Below, in pieces: positions 5,516 to 9,024 of a DNA stretch of 9,024 nt. Source of the DNA: Paludibacter sp. (GTDB lineage: Bacteria > Bacteroidota > Bacteroidia > Bacteroidales > Paludibacteraceae); contig JAITXR010000141.1 of NCBI GenBank assembly GCA_031284665.1, positions 1 to 9,024 on the forward strand. The letters are read 5' to 3'. The notes under the pieces were generated by a model. It was not told the origin of the DNA, ran no database searches, and worked only from the letters and a program-made list of their open reading frames with translations. The translations under genes were made by a program, and so were the position numbers. Numbering within the stretch: the first letter of the stretch is position 1; each line of letters opens with the position of its first letter.

Positions 5516-8500
5516 TCACTCTTTCAGCATATTGAATAGCAACTGAATACCAACTACATTAGCAGAATTTGTGTTACTTTGATTAAAAGTATTCATCGAC
5601 TCGTTCATCCCATCTATATCTATTGCGAAATTTTTGTTTACCGTTTTGATGCATTGCGGAATGTCGAGCGTAGTAATGTAGATTACACCGCGCCCTACCG
5701 GAATGCGACTCAACGCCGAATAAACTTCTTTTTTGTGGTCGGATACGCAGCCAACAAGCGTTTCGCCACTTTCGACACGCAAGCCGATGCGCCGCCGATT
5801 GTATGCCGAAAAACATTGATATTCCCAATTAAACGCAGTATTTACAGGCAAACCGGCAAAAATAGGATGCTCGCGATTAAAAAAGTTACCACCATACCAC
5901 GAAGTGCCTAAAACTTTCGACCCGCGATAATCAAGCACTTCCTTGTCGGCAAAAAATTCAGCCCAACGCACAGGATTGTCCACCACCACAAGTTTGCCGC
6001 CTTTGTGCACCCATTCTATAATGTCGCTCATATTGCTGCCCCACTGCTGAGGCTCGAATGCACCAACCAACAGCGTTTCGCCCTGCGGAATGCCGCGCCG
6101 ATAATCTGTAACTTCAAAACCAAAATTCCGCATAAAATTTTGCAAAACATTTGTCGTATCGGCAACTAATATTGTTTTTGAAACGCCTGCTACATTGGGT
6201 TTTACGGCAAAAACTTGGTCATCGCCTTGTGGATAATAAATTTCTTCTTCCGGATAAACTTCCTTTTGTGCTTTTTTGCCGGATATTAAGCCCGCTGATA
6301 TTTTAGTATAGCCTGCATTGTTTATCTTAAATTGTAATCCTGCCACGAGTAATTGTCCGTAATCTGTTCCACCACTGACTTTTACATTTTTGCTAATGGA
6401 CGAAATAACTTTATTTTTTTCGTTTATCTGCGAAATTGTCAGTTTGAAATTTCCTTTTAGATTTTTTTCGTTTATTATATAAATATCGGCAGTAACCGTA
6501 TCGCCAACTTCAACAACCTTGCGGTTAAGTTTTACCGAAAGAACGAGCGGCTCATTATAGCGGGCAATCAAATTTGGGTCGCCTTTATGGTTGCGGTAAT
6601 TATCCACAATGCCCGAATGATTTTCGAGTTTCATTGCCTCCCAGCCATTCACGGCATAACCATCGTTCGTGTTGCTGATGCGAATGTTTTCGATAATTCG
6701 CCCCTGATAATAATATGCCACATTTCCCATTGCCACAGTCAGCGCATCGACTGTTGGAAACGCCTTGTCAAAACCTTTGGTTTTCAGGAAGTTATCATAA
6801 GCATTGTACCACTCTAAATAATCGGCGGCTTCCCAACCTGCTGTTTTTTTGTTTTCTAAAATATCTTTACGAATAAGTTCCAATCGTGGCGGAGTGCCGA
6901 TAGCACCTTCTTCGCCCCAATAATTTATTTCGGCTTTATTTTTTGTAAAACGCAAATAATCGGTCGGACTTTGATATAGTTTGTCGTGATAAACGCCCGG
7001 TCCGCCGGCGTGATGACAATCGTACCAGCCAATATCGTAAAACGTTGTATCATAAGGAAGTAAATGCAATTTAAAGCGGGCATTATGTTCACCTTCGGGG
7101 TTTTCGCCATTGCTCGAATTATAGATAATTTGTCGCGTGGGGTCAATTCGGTGCGCCATTTGCATTTCGGCAGAATCTTTGGCTTGCGGAAATGCGCCAC
7201 GTTCGTTGTGGAGATTATAAATTATCAAACTCGGATGATTTCTGTCGCGCTCAATCATTCGTGTTAATTTTTCGTTGCGATATGCAAAATAAAATGTGGA
7301 TTGTAAATCGTTGGAATTAAACTTGTTAGCAGAATATTGATTTCCTCCCGGCTCTTCCCAGATAAGCAAACCAAGTTCGTCGGCTGCATCCATTACATTT
7401 GTTTGCCCGATGGCGCGGTGAAAACTCAACATATTTAATCCCAATCGTTTGGCGGCAAGAATTTGTTTTCGGGCGTATTCGTCGCTTGGCACAATGCCGT
7501 TATCAGGCCAATATCCCCACGAAATGGCACTTCGCAGCACAATGCGTTTTCCGTTGAGATAAAGTTGGCGGTCGCCTTTGTTGTCCTTCACTTCAAACCA
7601 GCGAAAACCAAAACGCTCGGTCAGTTCATCGTTTGCAAAGCGGACTTTCAGCAAATAAAGATTTGGCTCATCAACGCTCCAAAGTTTTGCCTGCGGAACT
7701 GTGATTTTATATGTAAATGTTGATTTCCCTTGTGGAAGAAATTTTATTTTATCTGTTTTTGAAAAAATTGTTTTATTACTTTGATAATCAATAATTTCAA
7801 ACGACAAATTTTGATTTTCCGCCACCAAATTCAATAAATTTTTGGCAGTCAATTCAATTTCAATTTCTTTGGGATTGGGTCTATTTTTGATAAATATATT
7901 TTCGATAAAAACATCGTCGGTACTTTCGAGCGTAACTTTACCGCTTATGCCGCCAAAACCGTGCGATGGGTTGGTATCGTAAATGCCCCAAGTGTAAATT
8001 TGCGAATCTTTCCAGTTAAAATTACCGTTTGGGTCGGTAATGCGGAAGGCAATTTGGTTTTCTTGTCCGGCATTGATATAGTTTGATAAATCAATTTCAA
8101 ACGGCGTGCTGTTTACAAGGTCGTAGCCTGCAAGTTGTTGATTGACAAAGATTTCGGCTCTAAATCGAACGCTTTCTACCTTCATTATTATTCGTTTGTT
8201 TTTCCACTCGGCAGGGACAACAATTTTGGTAGTAAACCACGAAACGCCAACGTAATTTCCTGTTACGCCCGCAGTTTCGCCATTCCATCCCCAGAGATAT
8301 TCTTCGATGGTGGCAGGCAGTTTAACATCTTTAATATCAGCATTTTGAAACACAGTGTTCCAGCCTTGCGATGGCAAATTTACAGGCAAAGTATTTATAT
8401 CTACCGGCGGCAGAAAAAGTTTGTCGGATTTCCATTCTGCTTGCGGGTCAAGCGTGATGTTCCAATTGGCTGACGAGAGGTCGATAGTTCTGCGCTGTGT

Positions 8501-8554
8501 GGCAGATGCGCTCACAACAAGCGATAGCAGTACGAAAAATAGTGTGTGTTTCAT
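5516..8554 (-). CDS. Secreted GH2 family glycoside hydrolase with C-terminal ThuA/amidotransferase-like domain
   Basis: The 1012-residue precursor starts with a Sec signal peptide (residues 1-19, basic K2 then a hydrophobic core, cleavage likely near SASA-T), without a lipobox cysteine. A jelly-roll sugar-binding domain (about 85-212) and an Ig-like domain (about 213-320) precede the TIM barrel (about 325-620). The acid/base is E451 in DRNHPSLIIYNLHNE, and the nucleophile is probably E548 in YWGEEGA. An Ig-like segment follows (about 665-760). Residues 790-1012 resemble a ThuA/class I amidotransferase-like fold (GGKLVVVDNP at 852-861, HPIFAGLP at 896-903) rather than any usual GH2 end. GH2 includes beta-galactosidases, mannosidases and glucuronidases; the specificity is not readable here. 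There is no T9SS sorting domain, so the product is probably periplasmic. ATG 8554 is chosen for the signal peptide. No SusC/SusD genes are visible beside it. Confidence 0.93.
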   Translation of the reverse strand: MKHTLFFVLLSLVVSASATQRRTIDLSSANWNITLDPQAEWKSDKLFLPPVDINTLPVNLPSQGWNTVFQNADIKDVKLPATIEEYLWGWNGETAGVTGNYVGVSWFTTKIVVPAEWKNKRIIMKVESVRFRAEIFVNQQLAGYDLVNSTPFEIDLSNYINAGQENQIAFRITDPNGNFNWKDSQIYTWGIYDTNPSHGFGGISGKVTLESTDDVFIENIFIKNRPNPKEIEIELTAKNLLNLVAENQNLSFEIIDYQSNKTIFSKTDKIKFLPQGKSTFTYKITVPQAKLWSVDEPNLYLLKVRFANDELTERFGFRWFEVKDNKGDRQLYLNGKRIVLRSAISWGYWPDNGIVPSDEYARKQILAAKRLGLNMLSFHRAIGQTNVMDAADELGLLIWEEPGGNQYSANKFNSNDLQSTFYFAYRNEKLTRMIERDRNHPSLIIYNLHNERGAFPQAKDSAEMQMAHRIDPTRQIIYNSSNGENPEGEHNARFKLHLLPYDTTFYDIGWYDCHHAGGPGVYHDKLYQSPTDYLRFTKNKAEINYWGEEGAIGTPPRLELIRKDILENKKTAGWEAADYLEWYNAYDNFLKTKGFDKAFPTVDALTVAMGNVAYYYQGRIIENIRISNTNDGYAVNGWEAMKLENHSGIVDNYRNHKGDPNLIARYNEPLVLSVKLNRKVVEVGDTVTADIYIINEKNLKGNFKLTISQINEKNKVISSISKNVKVSGGTDYGQLLVAGLQFKINNAGYTKISAGLISGKKAQKEVYPEEEIYYPQGDDQVFAVKPNVAGVSKTILVADTTNVLQNFMRNFGFEVTDYRRGIPQGETLLVGAFEPQQWGSNMSDIIEWVHKGGKLVVVDNPVRWAEFFADKEVLDYRGSKVLGTSWYGGNFFNREHPIFAGLPVNTAFNWEYQCFSAYNRRRIGLRVESGETLVGCVSDHKKEVYSALSRIPVGRGVIYITTLDIPQCIKTVNKNFAIDIDGMNESMNTFNQSNTNSANVVGIQLLFNMLKE

Positions 8555-8581
8555 TTGTTAGTATTAGTTTGTTTTTATTTT

Positions 8582-8649
8582 ACCGCAAACCTCACAAATT
8601 GCACCAACATTTTTTTTATTTTATTCGCGTGGTCTGTGTGGTTTGTGGT
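8582..8649. repeat. Imperfect inverted repeat 1 (17-bp arms, 34-nt spacer)
   Basis: The left arm 8582-8598 (ACCGCAAACCTCACAAA) pairs with the right arm 8633-8649 (TCTGTGTGGTTTGTGGT) at 14 of 17 positions. It lies just upstream of the GH2 start. The CACAAA/CACAGA wording of the arms resembles dispersed noncoding repeats I recall from Bacteroidota genomes. Possible roles are an mRNA hairpin, a terminator for the upstream T9SS gene, or a non-autonomous repeat element. Confidence 0.6.
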
Positions 8650-8677
8650 TATATGTTTTATATGAATAATATATTAT

Positions 8678-8742
8678 GCAAAGTACGCAAAGCGCAAGAC
8701 TTTCCCGATTTCTTCGAGTCCTCACAACTTAGCGTACTTAGC
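8678..8742. repeat. Imperfect inverted repeat 2 (15-bp arms, 35-nt spacer)
   Basis: The left arm 8678-8692 (GCAAAGTACGCAAAG) pairs with the right arm 8728-8742 (CTTAGCGTACTTAGC) at 13 of 15 positions. Each arm is itself built of a short repeat (GCAAAG twice, CTTAGC twice). It sits 28 bp from inverted repeat 1, with almost the same arm and spacer size. GC content is higher than in the surrounding AT-rich sequence. There is no downstream U-run on either strand. Confidence 0.65.
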
Positions 8743-8797
8743 GTTCAATACATAGTTTTATAATCACAGTATTGAGCAAGGGAATATCGTTAATTTT

Positions 8798-9024
8798 TTA
8801 TTTTACCGCCACTTTTGCAGTATAAACTTCATTACCGCGTGTAACTTTAAGTATATAAATACCCGAAGTAGATACAGTAACAGAGCGCAGATTGTTATCT
8901 ATATCTGCAATTTTTCTGCCTGTAATATCGAAAAGTTGTGCATTTTCAAAATTTTCATTTATAAAAATGCTTTTGTTTTCCACACGAGTTTGAATATCAG
9001 CATTTTTTGTAATGTTTTCGACAG
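8798..9024 (-). CDS. C-terminal end of a T9SS cargo protein (type A sorting domain)
   Basis: The frame is open from the right edge to the stop at 8798, giving about 75 residues of the C-terminus of a larger protein. The end matches the Por secretion system C-terminal sorting domain: FENAQLFDITGRKIADI, then VTVSTSGIYILKVT, and a final strand EVYTAKVAVK. This domain directs proteins across the outer membrane through the type IX secretion system and is removed on the way to surface attachment or release. A GTG at 8983 is in frame but should not be read as a start, since the frame continues upstream to the window edge (reading VENITKNADIQTR before it) and this domain is always C-terminal. What the rest of the protein does is outside the window. 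It lies 243 bp upstream of the GH2 gene on the same strand, separated by the two inverted repeats. Confidence 0.88.
   Translation of the reverse strand, partial: VENITKNADIQTRVENKSIFINENFENAQLFDITGRKIADIDNNLRSVTVSTSGIYILKVTRGNEVYTAKVAVK

Noticed and set aside
8355..8763. Plus-strand frames across the GH2 start and the upstream intergenic region
   Set aside because: They are antisense to the signal peptide and jelly-roll coding sequence or run through the inverted repeats, with no domain or start context.

Overview
The window reads as chromosomal DNA of a member of the Bacteroidota, probably an uncultured Bacteroidales-like lineage. Four things point there: a protein ending in a type IX secretion (T9SS) C-terminal sorting domain at the right edge, matches to the Bacteroidota -7 box TAnnTTTG upstream of several genes, A-rich start contexts without a Shine-Dalgarno sequence, and AT-rich intergenic DNA. 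No tRNA, rRNA, CRISPR array, transposase or phage gene was found.

Left block (1-3307, all minus strand). In transcription order this is a small stand-alone PqqD/RRE-like protein, two tandem paralogous GT2 glycosyltransferases 11 bp apart, and a GT8 glycosyltransferase that runs off the left edge. The two GT2 genes are a whole-gene tandem duplication. Long stretches are almost identical, while the middle and C-terminal parts have diverged. One copy has Glu where the other has the expected catalytic Asp, and the ancestral start codon differs between copies (ATG versus TTG). The glycosyltransferases most likely build a surface glycan. The neighbouring RRE-like protein raises the less certain possibility of a peptide-modification locus.

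Middle (3308-5451). A divergent intergenic region carries a good Bacteroidota promoter for uvrC (plus strand). uvrC encodes a complete 604-residue nucleotide-excision-repair endonuclease subunit with both nuclease domains, the UVR motif, four presumed Fe-S cysteines and a C-terminal helix-hairpin-helix region.

Right block (5516-9024, minus strand). This holds a secreted 1012-residue GH2 glycoside hydrolase with both catalytic Glu residues and an unusual C-terminal ThuA/amidotransferase-like domain. Upstream of it lies a 243-bp intergenic region with two adjacent imperfect inverted repeats, then the C-terminal end of a T9SS cargo protein that enters from the right edge. uvrC and the GH2 gene converge with only 64 bp between them and no convincing terminator.

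The most notable points are the patchwork GT2 duplication beside an orphan RRE-like protein, the two matched inverted repeats, the GH2 fusion, and several start-site corrections.
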